A stretch of DNA of 64,000 nucleotides. It comes from GAS188 sp963794475 (GTDB lineage: Bacteria > Pseudomonadota > Alphaproteobacteria > Rhizobiales > Beijerinckiaceae). The stretch is from the NCBI GenBank assembly GCA_963794475.1, contig CAWCDW010000003.1, positions 1-64,000 on the forward strand, written 5' to 3'. Shown piece by piece: positions 25,867 through 35,037 of the stretch; position 1 is the stretch's first letter; each line of letters opens with the position of its first letter. The notes beneath the pieces are model-generated. The model was given only the letters and a program-made list of their open reading frames with translations. It searched no databases and had not been told where the DNA came from. The position numbers and the translations under genes are program-made.

Positions 25867-27493
25867 GATGATCCGGGGCCGGGTGAGTAAACGGAACGCC
25901 CATCGCTTTCGCCGTTTGCCCGATGCTGGCGGAAGCGGCGGCGAGCAGGTTCTCGACGGAGAGATCCTCCGAGGCGAGCTCCGCCACGACCTTTCCGCGA
26001 TCGAACACCAGGGCGCGGTGGCAGACTTTTGCGACCTCCTCGAAATCGGTCGACACGATCACGAGAGCGGCACCGGCCCGAAGCGCCACGTCGAACAAGA
26101 GGTAGATTTCCGCCTTGGCGCCGACATCGACGCCCGCGGTCGGATCCTCGAAAAGGTAGAGTTTCCCGGCAAGGTGCAGCCAGCGCCCGACCACCGCCTT
26201 TTGCTGATTGCCGCCCGACAAGAGCTCGATCGGAAGGTTCGGGTCGTTCGGCCGCAAGCCGACACGCCGCCCCAATTCCAGGGAGGCTCGGTTTTCTCGC
26301 CCCGATCCGAGCAGGGAAAAAAAGCTCAATCCCGCGGCGACCGGGTTGAGGAACAGGTTCTCGCGCACCGTCAAGTTGGACATGATGGATTCGCCTGCCC
26401 GATCAGCGCAGACGAGGTTGACGCCCAGGCTCATCGCCTGGCGCGGCGAGGCCGGAGCCATGCCCTTGCCGTCGAGGCGAATGCTTCCGCTCGTGGTCGG
26501 AAGGACACCGAAGAGCGCCCGGCCGACGCTCTCCTGTCCCGCGCCGCGCAGGCCGACAAAACCCACGATCTCGCCCGCGTGAATTTCGCAATCGACCGGG
26601 CCGACCGCATCGATCATGAGACGATCAAGCACCAGGCGCGGCGAGCCGCGGCGCTCGGCGGGGCGCCGGAAGACCTGAGAGGGCTCACGCCCGACGATCA
26701 GCATGATCGCCTGGTCGGGAGTGGTCGTCGCCACGATGCGCTCGCCTGCGACGCGCCCGTCGCGCAGCACCACCATCCGATCGGCGATCTCGAACACTTC
26801 GTCGAGCCGGTGCGAAACATAGATCATGCCGACGCCGCGCGCCCGCAGCCGGCGCAAGGCCTCGAACAGGCGCGCCACTTCATCTGCCGGCAGGCTCGCC
26901 GTCGGCTCGTCGAGCACCAGGATCTCGGCCTCGGCGGCAAGCGCACGGGCGATCGCGACAAGCGATTTTTCCGTTCGGCTCAGATCCTGGATGCGCAGGT
27001 CGGGATCAATCTCGGCACCCACCCTTTCGAGAGCTGAAGCCGCGCGCCGACGCGCCGCGTCCCAATCGACAAGGCCGCGTCGCCTTGGGAAACCAAGCGT
27101 GAGGCAGATGTTCTCGGCGACGGTCATCCAATCGATCAAGCCGAGATCTTGATGAATGAAGGCGATGGGCAATTTTCTGAGCGTCGTCGTCACGTCGACG
27201 CCGTGGAAAACCACGGTTCCCGTGTCGAGCGAATGGACGCCCGCAAGGATCTTGATCAAGGTCGACTTGCCCGCCCCGTTCTCACCGAGGAGCGCGACGA
27301 TCTCACCCGCGTTCAGGCGCATGCCCACATCGTTGAGCGCCTGCGTCCCGCCGAACTGCTTCGACACGCCCCTTACGGTCAGAAGGTCGCGGCCCGCCAT
27401 GGCGCCTTCTGGCGGAGCGCCTTCACGCAGCGCGTCTCCACGTGATTCCTGGCTCGAGCCGGGCGCCGCAACGGCCCGCCGATCGGCATCCAT
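25853..27493 (-). CDS. sugar ABC transporter ATP-binding protein (RbsA type, two ATPase domains)
   Basis: A 546-residue protein with two nucleotide-binding domains. The first has Walker A GENGAGKST, a slightly altered signature region (LSRTEKSLVAIARAL) and Walker B ILVLDEPTASL. The second has the degenerate Walker A typical of this family (GLRGAGQESVGRAL), a normal signature LSGGNQQKAVVGRWL and an acidic Walker B region. Start ATG 27493 follows GGGAGGAATTCCG, a strong ribosome binding site, but the first 31 residues are not conserved; an ATG at 27400 is the start of the conserved part. It heads the operon that continues with the permease and binding protein. Confidence 0.88.
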   Translation of the reverse strand: MDADRRAVAAPGSSQESRGDALREGAPPEGAMAGRDLLTVRGVSKQFGGTQALNDVGMRLNAGEIVALLGENGAGKSTLIKILAGVHSLDTGTVVFHGVDVTTTLRKLPIAFIHQDLGLIDWMTVAENICLTLGFPRRRGLVDWDAARRRAASALERVGAEIDPDLRIQDLSRTEKSLVAIARALAAEAEILVLDEPTASLPADEVARLFEALRRLRARGVGMIYVSHRLDEVFEIADRMVVLRDGRVAGERIVATTTPDQAIMLIVGREPSQVFRRPAERRGSPRLVLDRLMIDAVGPVDCEIHAGEIVGFVGLRGAGQESVGRALFGVLPTTSGSIRLDGKGMAPASPRQAMSLGVNLVCADRAGESIMSNLTVRENLFLNPVAAGLSFFSLLGSGRENRASLELGRRVGLRPNDPNLPIELLSGGNQQKAVVGRWLHLAGKLYLFEDPTAGVDVGAKAEIYLLFDVALRAGAALVIVSTDFEEVAKVCHRALVFDRGKVVAELASEDLSVENLLAAASASIGQTAKAMGVPFTHPAPDHHAVP

Positions 27494-27719
27494 CGGAATT
27501 CCTCCCGCGGAACATCACCCTCTGATCCGTCATCCCGCATCGGTGAGCTCTTGTGAGTGGCGCTTCACGAGCACCGGCTCCGCGAATATCAGGCGAAGCG
27601 ATCATCGCGTGCGCCTTTACGTAAATCAAGGGAAAGGTCGCGCGAGTACGAAACCTCTCTGGCCTGACCTGCCGGGGCCGCGAGATCCGGGGCGCCCTCG
27701 GGCCAGGGACCCAGGAAGT

Positions 27720-27962
27720 TTACCAGATCTTCTTCTGCCTCTGGCGAAAGAGGGCGAGCTCTTGCTGGAAAAGCTCGCGATCGGCAAAGCGAAGAGCCTG
27801 CAAGGCCTCAATGGCGATGAGCCGTTCGCGCGCCGCTTGAGCGTTCTCGCCGCCGATTTCGAGTTTCGCGATCCGTTCGCGCTGACGCTGCATTTGCCGC
27901 TCGACGAGGCCGATCTCTTGGTCGACGCGCGCGAGGGCCTGCTCCAGACTCTTGCGGTCCAA
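27720..27962 (-). CDS. small coiled-coil protein
   Basis: An 80-residue, strongly helical and charged protein: EQALARVDQEIGLVERQMQ followed by RERIAKLEIGGENAQ and a basic end. The heptad-like spacing of Leu, Val and Ile suggests a coiled coil. A TTG at 27962 lies seven bases after GGAGGAAG, which is the best ribosome binding site here; a longer reading from 27998 overlaps the ligase end. It directly follows the LigD-type ligase gene on the same strand and may be co-transcribed, but its role is unknown. Confidence 0.5.
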   Translation of the reverse strand: MDRKSLEQALARVDQEIGLVERQMQRQRERIAKLEIGGENAQAARERLIAIEALQALRFADRELFQQELALFRQRQKKIW

Positions 27963-27975
27963 GACGCTTCCTCCT

Positions 27976-28986
27976 TCAGCGACGCACATCCGAAGCACGC
28001 TTGTCCTCCCTTAGGCCCTGGAAGACGACGGCGCGCAGCAACCCGTCTCTCGTCCAGGTGAGATAGGTGACCTCGGCGACGAGCTCGGGGCGAACCCAAT
28101 GCACGCGCTTGAGCTCGAGCGGCGCGCCGAATCGATTCTCCTTGGGCGGCGGCGCGGCGAGCGGCATGCGCTTCACCGAGAGCGGCGCCAACCGCTCGTG
28201 CAGGCTTGCGAGCACACGCTCGGTCATTCCGGTTCCGGCCCGGCCGGCATAGAGAAGGCGGCCGTCTTGCGCGTAATAGCCGAGCAGCAGCGAGCCGAGA
28301 TACGGTCGCGTACCTTTGGGGTCGGTCCACCCGACCACGACGAATTCTTCGCGGTTGAGGCATTTGCACTTGGCCCAGAGGCCCCGGTTGCCGGGCACAT
28401 AGGCGCTATCGGTACGCTTCGAGACGATGCCTTCGACATTGAGCTTGCAAGCGGCGCGAAGGATCGCCTCGCCATCGCCAACGAGATGCTCATTGTAACG
28501 GATCGCGGGATCGGCGCCCGCAAGCAAGGCCTCGAGCCTCGATTTTCGCGCGATGAGCGGCTCGGCGCGCAAATCCTTGCCGTCGAGATAAAGGAGATCG
28601 AAGGCGAAATAGACGAGGCCCGAGGCGCTCTGCCCATCCGTGGCCGCTTGCATCTCGGCAAAGGAGGTCAGTCCGTCCAGGCCGACCGCGCAAAGCTCGC
28701 CATCGAGATAGGCGCTTTTCGCCGGCAGCTTCCGAAGCGCCTTTGCGGGCGCCACATAACGCGCAGTCCAATCGAGGCCGGTGCGCGTGAAAAGCCGCGC
28801 CTCTCCACCCTGTAGACGTGCGTGGATGCGGTAGCCGTCGAGCTTGAGCTCATGGACCCAGGAATTGCCGCGCGGCGGGCTTTTCACCGCAAGAGCAAGC
28901 TGGGGCACGACGAAGCTTGGAAAAACCCCACCTGGCGAACGCGCCGAGGAAACGGGCCGTGCCCTCTTGTTTGCCCACCTCGCCAT
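27976..28986 (-). CDS. ATP-dependent DNA ligase (LigD ligase-domain type)
   Basis: A 336-residue protein with the nucleotidyltransferase motif I KLDGYRIHAR (catalytic Lys), motif III-like region YFAFDLLYLDG, motif IV EGIVSKRTDSAY and the C-terminal OB-fold with motif V WAKCKCLNREEFVVVG. This is the stand-alone form of the ligase domain of LigD, which works in non-homologous end joining with Ku. No Ku gene or polymerase/phosphoesterase domain is seen in this window, so it may be an auxiliary LigD paralogue. The start is the ATG at 28986, though the first 30 residues are basic and poorly conserved. Confidence 0.85.
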   Translation of the reverse strand: MARWANKRARPVSSARSPGGVFPSFVVPQLALAVKSPPRGNSWVHELKLDGYRIHARLQGGEARLFTRTGLDWTARYVAPAKALRKLPAKSAYLDGELCAVGLDGLTSFAEMQAATDGQSASGLVYFAFDLLYLDGKDLRAEPLIARKSRLEALLAGADPAIRYNEHLVGDGEAILRAACKLNVEGIVSKRTDSAYVPGNRGLWAKCKCLNREEFVVVGWTDPKGTRPYLGSLLLGYYAQDGRLLYAGRAGTGMTERVLASLHERLAPLSVKRMPLAAPPPKENRFGAPLELKRVHWVRPELVAEVTYLTWTRDGLLRAVVFQGLREDKRASDVRR

Positions 28987-29055
28987 GGCTCAAACAATGA
29001 CACGCGGAAACTCGCTATGCGAATCCGTCATTGGCCGGCGCCCCGCGAGCTGGGT

Positions 29056-29649
29056 TCATCGGCCGTGATCGGAGGTCGACAACCGCGCAAAGGCGCCATT
29101 GCGATACAGGGGCCGACCTCGGCGCGCCGCAAGATAATAATGGCGATAGAAGTTGCCGCTCGCATGTCGCGATCCCAAAGGGACGTGGCGCAAGAACCGA
29201 GGATCGGTCGGGATGGGGATATCGGCGTCGGCGGCTGGATCGGGGAGGCCTTCCTCATCTCGGGCTTGCGGTTGCCCGGTTTCATTCGCCAGGGCCGAAG
29301 CTTTCACGGGGTTCAGATCATCGCCATCCCGAGCCCCTGGGCTTTTAGCCGTACCGGCGGCCATCGTCGAAGTCGATCTGTCCTCGTGTGGGCCCGGCGA
29401 GGTGGGATAGAGCGGCGAGAGATCCCGGCGACGATCCACCAGGCCGGTTCCATGGCCCGGGATCGATTGCCCGTCGAGCGTATCCGGCAAGATCACCCGA
29501 ACCGTTTTCGGATGCGCGACGCCCTGATCGTCGCCGCTCGGCCCAAGCTTGAGGGGCGCTCCGCCCCGGGCAACGAGGATGCCGATCGAAAAAGCGACCA
29601 GGGCCGCGGTCGCGCAAAAGAAAACGGACTGAAAGGCTGAGACCCGCAT
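29056..29649 (-). CDS. hypothetical membrane-anchored protein
   Basis: A 197-residue protein whose N-terminus is a membrane helix or uncleaved signal (FQSVFFCATAALVAFSIGILVA). The rest is polar, rich in Pro, Asp and Arg, low in predicted structure, and ends with an aromatic and basic segment (NFYRHYYLAARRGRPLY). No domain is recognised. It could be a periplasmic tethered protein. Coding potential is moderate because the polar part could also be an open frame in GC-rich DNA. It is divergent from the ureohydrolase gene. Confidence 0.4.
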   Translation of the reverse strand: MRVSAFQSVFFCATAALVAFSIGILVARGGAPLKLGPSGDDQGVAHPKTVRVILPDTLDGQSIPGHGTGLVDRRRDLSPLYPTSPGPHEDRSTSTMAAGTAKSPGARDGDDLNPVKASALANETGQPQARDEEGLPDPAADADIPIPTDPRFLRHVPLGSRHASGNFYRHYYLAARRGRPLYRNGAFARLSTSDHGR

Positions 29650-29788
29650 GGGCGGCTTTCCGGCATTGACCGATGTCTAAAGAACGGCGGGGGCTGGACC
29701 GAAGTTCCCGGCGCCCGATAGGGCTACGCGGATATTGCGTCGCGGCACGCGACCTTGGAAAATCGAGGTCGCCCCATAGGAGCCAGAC

Positions 29789-30736
29789 ATGACCAACCAG
29801 GAACGCGATATCGGAACAATGTTCGGCAGCCGCGACACCGGCACCTTCCTCGGACTTCCCGCTTGTAGTGACCTGAAATCGGTCTCGGCCGAGATCGCCA
29901 TCCTGGGCATCGGATGCGCCACGCCCTATCCAAGCGTGGGCGCCTATTGCGCCGAAGCGCCGGCCGCGATCCGTGCCGCCATGTCGCGCTTTTCGGCAAT
30001 GGCGTCGCATTATGATTTCGACCTCGACGGGCCTCTCCTCGGCCCCTCTCACAAGGCGGTGGTCGATTGCGGCGACTTGGACGTCGACGAAGCCGACGCG
30101 GCCGGAAATCGACGCACCATCAAAGCGGCGATCTCGACATTGATCCACAGCGGGGCCACGCCCGTGGTGATCGGCGGGGATGATTCGGTGCCGATTCCTA
30201 TGTTCCAGGCCTTCGAAGGCCGGGGCCGCTTCACCATCCTTCAACTCGACGCCCACATCGACTTTCGCGACGATGTCGATGGCGAACGCCTCGGTCTCTC
30301 GAGCACCATGCGGCGAGCCTCCGAGCTCCCCTTCATCGACCGCATCATTGCGGTCGGGCAAAGAGGCGTTGGCTCGGCGCGGCCCGCCGACCGCGAGGAG
30401 GCCCTGGCGCGCGGCGTCCATTTCATCTCGGCGCGCGACATTCACGCGAAGGGCCTGAGACCGGTTCTCGATCTCATCGCACCTGACACCGACGTGCTGG
30501 TGACTTTCGATTGCGACGTGCTGGACCCGTCGATCATGCCTTCCGTCATCGGTCGCGCGCCGGGCGGCTTGAGCTATTGGCAAGCCATCGAGCTCCTCGA
30601 CGCCGTCGCGCAACGGGCGCGGATCGCGGCTTTCGATCTTGTCGAGCTCATGCCGGCGCGGGACGTGTCGGGCTTGGGCGCGCTCACGGCGGGGCGCATC
30701 CTCGCTTATGTGATCGGCCGCCTGGCTCGCGCGTAG
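29789..30736 (+). CDS. ureohydrolase (agmatinase/arginase family), GGDDS variant
   Basis: A 315-residue protein of the arginase/agmatinase fold. The metal-binding motifs are visible: GGDDSVPIP at about residue 130, DAHIDFRDD at about 152 and FDCDVLDPS at about 240. Most members have GGDHS at the first position, where the His binds manganese; here it is Asp. Such GGDDS variants occur in some guanidino-acid hydrolases, so the substrate may not be agmatine. The ATG is preceded by AGGAGCCAGAC. It converges on the EcsC gene, with the stop codons adjoining at 30736/30737. It is not in an operon with a polyamine gene. Confidence 0.85.
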   Translation: MTNQERDIGTMFGSRDTGTFLGLPACSDLKSVSAEIAILGIGCATPYPSVGAYCAEAPAAIRAAMSRFSAMASHYDFDLDGPLLGPSHKAVVDCGDLDVDEADAAGNRRTIKAAISTLIHSGATPVVIGGDDSVPIPMFQAFEGRGRFTILQLDAHIDFRDDVDGERLGLSSTMRRASELPFIDRIIAVGQRGVGSARPADREEALARGVHFISARDIHAKGLRPVLDLIAPDTDVLVTFDCDVLDPSIMPSVIGRAPGGLSYWQAIELLDAVAQRARIAAFDLVELMPARDVSGLGALTAGRILAYVIGRLARA

Positions 30737-31558
30737 CTAAAGCCCTTCGGCGAGCTTGATGCGCGCGTAGCTCGCCGCGACGAGATCGTTGCCGTAATGG
30801 CGCTGAAGCCGGCGAACGGTGAAATGGCCTTTCGCCATCGTCTGGAAGTGGGACATGAAGGCCGCGTTGATGGCCGCGCCAGCGATCGCACCCACGACCG
30901 GCACGGCTTGCGCGGCGAATTTCTGCGAGACGGCGACGCCGAAACGCCGCGCGACGCTCGAGATGACGCGCGCAAACACTGGGGCGCCCTCCTCGACAAA
31001 GCCGCGTTCCGCGAAATAGCGGCCGAGGCTGGCAAGCGAATGGGCGAGCGTGGCCTTAACCGCATAATAGCCTTCGCCCGGCTTTTGCGAGCCTGTGCTC
31101 CCGCCCAGCGCCAAAACCTCGACGCAGGCGAGGACGCCCTCAGGCGTGGACAAATCCTCCCCTTCGCCGCGGGCGATATCCGCGATGGCATGCATCAAAA
31201 GGCTCGTCGAGATCGGCAATTCGGCGACGAGCGCGGGCAGGCCAAAGGCCCCTCCGGCCGCACCGGCGAGCGTCGCCAACGCCTTGTGCCAACGCCCGCT
31301 CTTGTCGCGCCAGCGCGAAAGGCTCGAGCTCAGCGCCAGCTTGAGGGCCGCACGCAGAGCCGATTGTGTCGCGAACGAAGCCGCATCCGCAACGGCCCGC
31401 GGGAGGAGGCGATCGAAAAGGCCCGCCGATTTGCCGGCCATTTGCGCCAAGCGGGTAGCCAAGCTCTCGCGCTCGAGGTGCCGAACGGCCGCGCGCAGCG
31501 CTTTGAGGTCTTCCGCCGCAAGCTCGCTTGGAACGATCTGCCCTTCGAGAGCCGACAC
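30737..31558 (-). CDS. EcsC family protein
   Basis: A 273-residue protein matching the EcsC family, with an Ala-rich helical N-terminal part (HLERESLATRLAQMAGK), a hydrophobic central segment (GAAGGAFGLPALVAELPISTSLLMHAIADIARGEGED) read across two helices, and a C-terminal part with VPVVGAIAGAAINAAF and FQTMAKGHFTVRRLQRHYG. The name comes from a Bacillus protein transport gene but the role in alphaproteobacteria is unknown; it is probably membrane-associated. The start at 31558 is supported by the conserved N-terminus. It stands alone. Confidence 0.8.
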   Translation of the reverse strand: MSALEGQIVPSELAAEDLKALRAAVRHLERESLATRLAQMAGKSAGLFDRLLPRAVADAASFATQSALRAALKLALSSSLSRWRDKSGRWHKALATLAGAAGGAFGLPALVAELPISTSLLMHAIADIARGEGEDLSTPEGVLACVEVLALGGSTGSQKPGEGYYAVKATLAHSLASLGRYFAERGFVEEGAPVFARVISSVARRFGVAVSQKFAAQAVPVVGAIAGAAINAAFMSHFQTMAKGHFTVRRLQRHYGNDLVAASYARIKLAEGL

Positions 31559-31831
31559 CTTGCGCTCCGTCTCGCCTCATTCCCGAAACCGAACGCGCCG
31601 TATCGGGGGAATTGCGCTTGTGACTTGCCCCGCTACCCGCGCGCAGCATCTCAGATGGGATGAGCATTGGGAATTTGCGAATTGGCAGGTCGGCCAATGT
31701 TGAATTGCGTGCGCAACCTTTCAAAAACCATCGGAAATGTTCGCGCGAGCGGCGCAGGCGTCGCCGAAAAGCGGCCGGGAACCAAAGTCACCAAAGCAAG
31801 TTCTGCCTCAACCTGTTCGATGGAGGCTCGC

Positions 31832-32110
31832 ATGAAAACGGCTGTAATCGCGGCGACATTCGCCGTTGGTCTGTCGCTTGCGGTTGGCGGTATCGCCAAC
31901 GCGCAAAGTCCGTGGAGCGGAACCCAGCTCCGAATGGCGCAAGCCGATGAGGATGTCTCGGTGACAAAGAAAGAGACGCCCTACGGCACCAAGAAGGTCG
32001 TCAAGAAGAAGGTCGGCGAAGGTCTTGGGGTTCGCTGCAAGAAAGTGAGCGTGACCAAGTCCAACGACGTGGGCGACAGCGAGAAGAAGACGGCCACCCG
32101 CTGCGGCTGA
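31832..32110 (+). CDS. small secreted basic protein
   Basis: The ATG at 31832 follows GGAGG by six bases and starts a clean signal peptide (KTAVIAATFAVGLSLAVGGIANA). The mature protein of about 67 residues is Lys-rich with a VTKKETPYGTKKVVKKKVGEG region and two Cys (RCKKVSVT and TRCG), suggesting a disulfide-stabilised basic periplasmic protein. I do not recognise a family, but small Lys-rich secreted proteins of this type are common in Methylobacterium-like and Beijerinckia-like genomes. The open frame continues upstream to 31667 but lacks the signal peptide there. Confidence 0.7.
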   Translation: MKTAVIAATFAVGLSLAVGGIANAQSPWSGTQLRMAQADEDVSVTKKETPYGTKKVVKKKVGEGLGVRCKKVSVTKSNDVGDSEKKTATRCG

Positions 32111-32295
32111 ATAGGTCGCGCATCTCCGACCCGATCGGCGCGAGCGCCATACGTTGGCGGCTCGCGGCAATCCGGGGGAGCGGCTTCCTTGACGCGGCCG
32201 GCGCCGCGGCGTCACTGTGCGCCGGCTGTCGCTTGAACGCCGGTTTTCCCTCGGGATATCGGGCGTCCCTCGGCAGCTTGCGCGAGAGGTCGCCC

Positions 32296-33597
32296 GTGAA
32301 CGATTTGTCCGAAGCGGCAAAGCCGAGCCCTTTCGGCTTGTGGAACGAGACGGCCGGGCCACGGCCGGGCTTTCCCGAGCTGCAAGACGACTTCACCGCC
32401 GAAACCGCCATCATCGGCGGTGGTTTTTGCGGCCTCTCTGCGGCGCTGCATCTTGCGGAAAGCGGGACGCAACCCGTGCTCCTCGAGGCCGAGGAGCCGG
32501 GCTTTGGCGCGTCGGGCCGCAATGGCGGGCAGGTGATTGCCGGGTTGAAGCTCGATCCCGGAGAGATGGTCGCGAAATTCGGCCGCGAACGCGGCGAGGC
32601 CTTGCACCGCTTCAGCGCCGGGACGGCCGACCTCGTGTTTTCGCTCATCGAACGTTTCCAAATTCAATGCGAGGCGCACCGCGACGGCTGGATACAGGCG
32701 GCCTATGCGCCCAAGGTCCTCGCCGCGATCGAGCGTCGCGCGGGCGAGCTCAAGGCGCGCGGCGAAAATGTCGAGATCCTCGACAAGGCCCGCATGGCCG
32801 AGTTCGTGGGCACGGATTTCTATCGCGGCGGCATGCTCGATCGGCGCTCCGGCATGGTGCAGCCCTTCAGCTATGCGCGGGGGCTTGCGCATGCCGCGGC
32901 TGCCTCGGGCGCGATGCTCTTCGGCAACTCACGCGTGAAACGCCTGGGGCGTGAGGGCAATCACTGGCGTCTCGAAACAGAAAACGGCAGCGTGACCGCA
33001 AAAGAGGTTCTGCTCGCGACGAATGCCTATCTCGGCGACCTCCACCCGGCCCTGAAGACCGCGATGATCCCCGTCGCGAGCTATCAGCTCGCGACCGACC
33101 CGCTGCCGCCCGAGCTCGACCGCGCCATCTTGCCGGGGCGCCTTCCCGTCTCGGATCTCATGCAGCTCGGCGTCTATTTCCGACGTGACGACGAAGGCCG
33201 CTTCATCATCGGCGGGCGCGGCAGCTTCACGGAGCGCGAGCGGCCCGACCTCTTCGACCGCATTCGAGCCCATGCGCGCAAATTATTTCCGGCGCTCCGC
33301 GCGATCGATTTCCCGATGCGCTGGAGCGGCAAGCTAGCGCTCACCTTCGATCATCTGCCTCGTCTCGTGACGCTCGAGCCGGGGCTCAACGCCGCCTATG
33401 GCTGCAATGGACGCGGCGTGGCGCTGCAAACGCTGATGGGCAAGCTCGCCGCGGAACGCATGCGGGGGCTGCGCCACGACGATCTACCGATCGCGACCTT
33501 GCCGCCGGCCCGTTATCCCTTCCACGCGTTGCGCTTGCCCGCCATGATCCTGATCAGCAACATGCGCTCGCTCCGCAGGATCTTCGCGCGTGATTAG
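32296..33597 (+). CDS. FAD-dependent oxidoreductase, gamma-glutamylputrescine-oxidase (PuuB/DadA) type
   Basis: A 433-residue flavoprotein of the D-amino-acid-oxidase superfamily. The FAD-binding motif is AIIGGGFCGLSAALHLAESG, followed by LEAEEPGFGASGRNGGQV, which is typical of PuuB-like enzymes that oxidise polyamine or amino-acid derivatives. The C-terminus has the second FAD-contacting segment GCNGRGVALQTLMGKLAAE. Start GTG 32296 follows GAGAGGTCGCCC; a TTG at 32233 is possible but less likely. The likely substrate is an amine or N-substituted amino acid. It stands alone between the small secreted protein and the large minus-strand operon. Confidence 0.85.
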   Translation: MNDLSEAAKPSPFGLWNETAGPRPGFPELQDDFTAETAIIGGGFCGLSAALHLAESGTQPVLLEAEEPGFGASGRNGGQVIAGLKLDPGEMVAKFGRERGEALHRFSAGTADLVFSLIERFQIQCEAHRDGWIQAAYAPKVLAAIERRAGELKARGENVEILDKARMAEFVGTDFYRGGMLDRRSGMVQPFSYARGLAHAAAASGAMLFGNSRVKRLGREGNHWRLETENGSVTAKEVLLATNAYLGDLHPALKTAMIPVASYQLATDPLPPELDRAILPGRLPVSDLMQLGVYFRRDDEGRFIIGGRGSFTERERPDLFDRIRAHARKLFPALRAIDFPMRWSGKLALTFDHLPRLVTLEPGLNAAYGCNGRGVALQTLMGKLAAERMRGLRHDDLPIATLPPARYPFHALRLPAMILISNMRSLRRIFARD

Positions 33598-33639
33598 CGA
33601 AAAATGCGCGTCGAGCGGCGTCGCTCAAAAAAACATCCC

Positions 33640-35037
33640 TCAAGGCGATTGCAAAAACGCGGCTTGCTCTCCGGCCTTTCGCCCCAGCACCGTCGCGCTC
33701 AAGAGGCCGTTGCCTGAAAGATAGCCTTCGGCCGTCGAGCCCGAGACGCCGGCCGCCGCTCCGCCCGCGGCAAGCACGTTCGGAAAAGGCGAGTCGTCGA
33801 TCTTGAGGACGCGCGCGTCGCTATTCACCACCAAACCGCCCTGCGTATGGAAGAGAGCCCCCGTGACCTTCACGGCTTTGAAAGGCGCGGTGAGTTCGGG
33901 CCACCCTGAAAAGCTTCGGCCGAGCGGATCTTGCGTGAGGCCGCGCTTCATCGCCGCGACCTCGTCGAAAGTCTTCGCGAGCCTCGAAGCCGGCAAGCCG
34001 AGACGGGTCGCGAGCTCGGCGACGGTCGCGGCCGAGAGCACGGCGCCCGCGGCTTCAGCCTTGCGAAAATCCTCGAACTGGCGCGCGACGCCGGCGATGC
34101 GCTCGTCGAAGATGTCGAACGCCGTGCCGTGCGCCTTCGTCAGAACCGCTTCGGCCTGCTCGGAATAACCGGCCGCCTCATTGGCGAAACGGCGCCCTCG
34201 TGCGTCGACCTGAAAGCCTCCCTCGGTGATTACCGCCCAGGTGATGAGGATACCGTGCGGATGCGCCACCGAGCCATGCCCTTGATAGCCAGACATGAAG
34301 GCGAGCTTCGCGCCGAGACGCTCGCCCCAAAGAACCGCATCGCCGCGATTTCCCGCATGGCCGAAATAAATCGCCTCGGACATCTCTGGAATGTGGCGGC
34401 GCACGAGCGCTGGATTTCCGCCAAAGCCGCTGCAAGCAAGCACGAGGGCCCGGCAACCGATGAGCTCGGTCGCGCCGTCTGGCCGCGACACCGCGACGCC
34501 CCGCACCCGACCGTCCGCCTCGGCGAAAAGCGTGGTGACGGTCGCGCTCGTCACTATCGGGATGCCTGCGTGCTCGACGGCTTCGCGCAAGCGATCGACG
34601 AGCTCGGCGCCGGAGCGCGAGCGTAGTCCATGCATGCGCCGCGCCGAGTGGCCGGGGTAGTCGAAATCGTCGACCACCGAGAAAGTGAGGCCATAGGCAT
34701 CGGCAAGCCATTCGACGAGCAAAGCTGCGCCGCGCGCGACGAGTTTGACGATCTCGGGCGCCGGCTCATTCCTGGCCTTGCGCATAATATCCGCGGCGAA
34801 CCGCTCAGCGTCATCCGCGATGCCCCGCTCGCGCTGAAAGCGCGTGCCCGCTGCCGGGATCAGCCCCGCGGACAGCGCCGTCGAGCCACGCGGCACCGCA
34901 TCCCGCTCGATGACGGCGCATTCTGCGCCTGCTTCATGCGCCGCAAGCGCCGCGCAAAGGCCGGCGGCGCCCGCACCCACGATCACGACCGGCACCTCGC
35001 TTTCAAAGGCGACGCCAGCGGCTTCACGCACGCTCAT
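33640..35037 (-). CDS. FAD-dependent dehydrogenase (fumarate-reductase/TcuA-like flavoprotein)
   Basis: A 465-residue flavoprotein with an N-terminal FAD motif VVIVGAGAAGLCAALAAHEAG and the downstream GSTALSAGLIPAAG, which place it among fumarate-reductase-type flavoproteins, with similarity to ketosteroid and tricarballylate dehydrogenases. A C-terminal FAD segment GGAAAGVSGSTAEGYLSGNGLL is present. The ATG start overlaps the stop of the amidase gene as ATGA, so it is the last gene of the operon begun by hyuB or upstream. A probable role is two-electron oxidation or reduction of a C-C bond next to a carboxylate in the pathway substrate. The exact substrate is unknown. Confidence 0.82.
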   Translation of the reverse strand: MSVREAAGVAFESEVPVVIVGAGAAGLCAALAAHEAGAECAVIERDAVPRGSTALSAGLIPAAGTRFQRERGIADDAERFAADIMRKARNEPAPEIVKLVARGAALLVEWLADAYGLTFSVVDDFDYPGHSARRMHGLRSRSGAELVDRLREAVEHAGIPIVTSATVTTLFAEADGRVRGVAVSRPDGATELIGCRALVLACSGFGGNPALVRRHIPEMSEAIYFGHAGNRGDAVLWGERLGAKLAFMSGYQGHGSVAHPHGILITWAVITEGGFQVDARGRRFANEAAGYSEQAEAVLTKAHGTAFDIFDERIAGVARQFEDFRKAEAAGAVLSAATVAELATRLGLPASRLAKTFDEVAAMKRGLTQDPLGRSFSGWPELTAPFKAVKVTGALFHTQGGLVVNSDARVLKIDDSPFPNVLAAGGAAAGVSGSTAEGYLSGNGLLSATVLGRKAGEQAAFLQSP

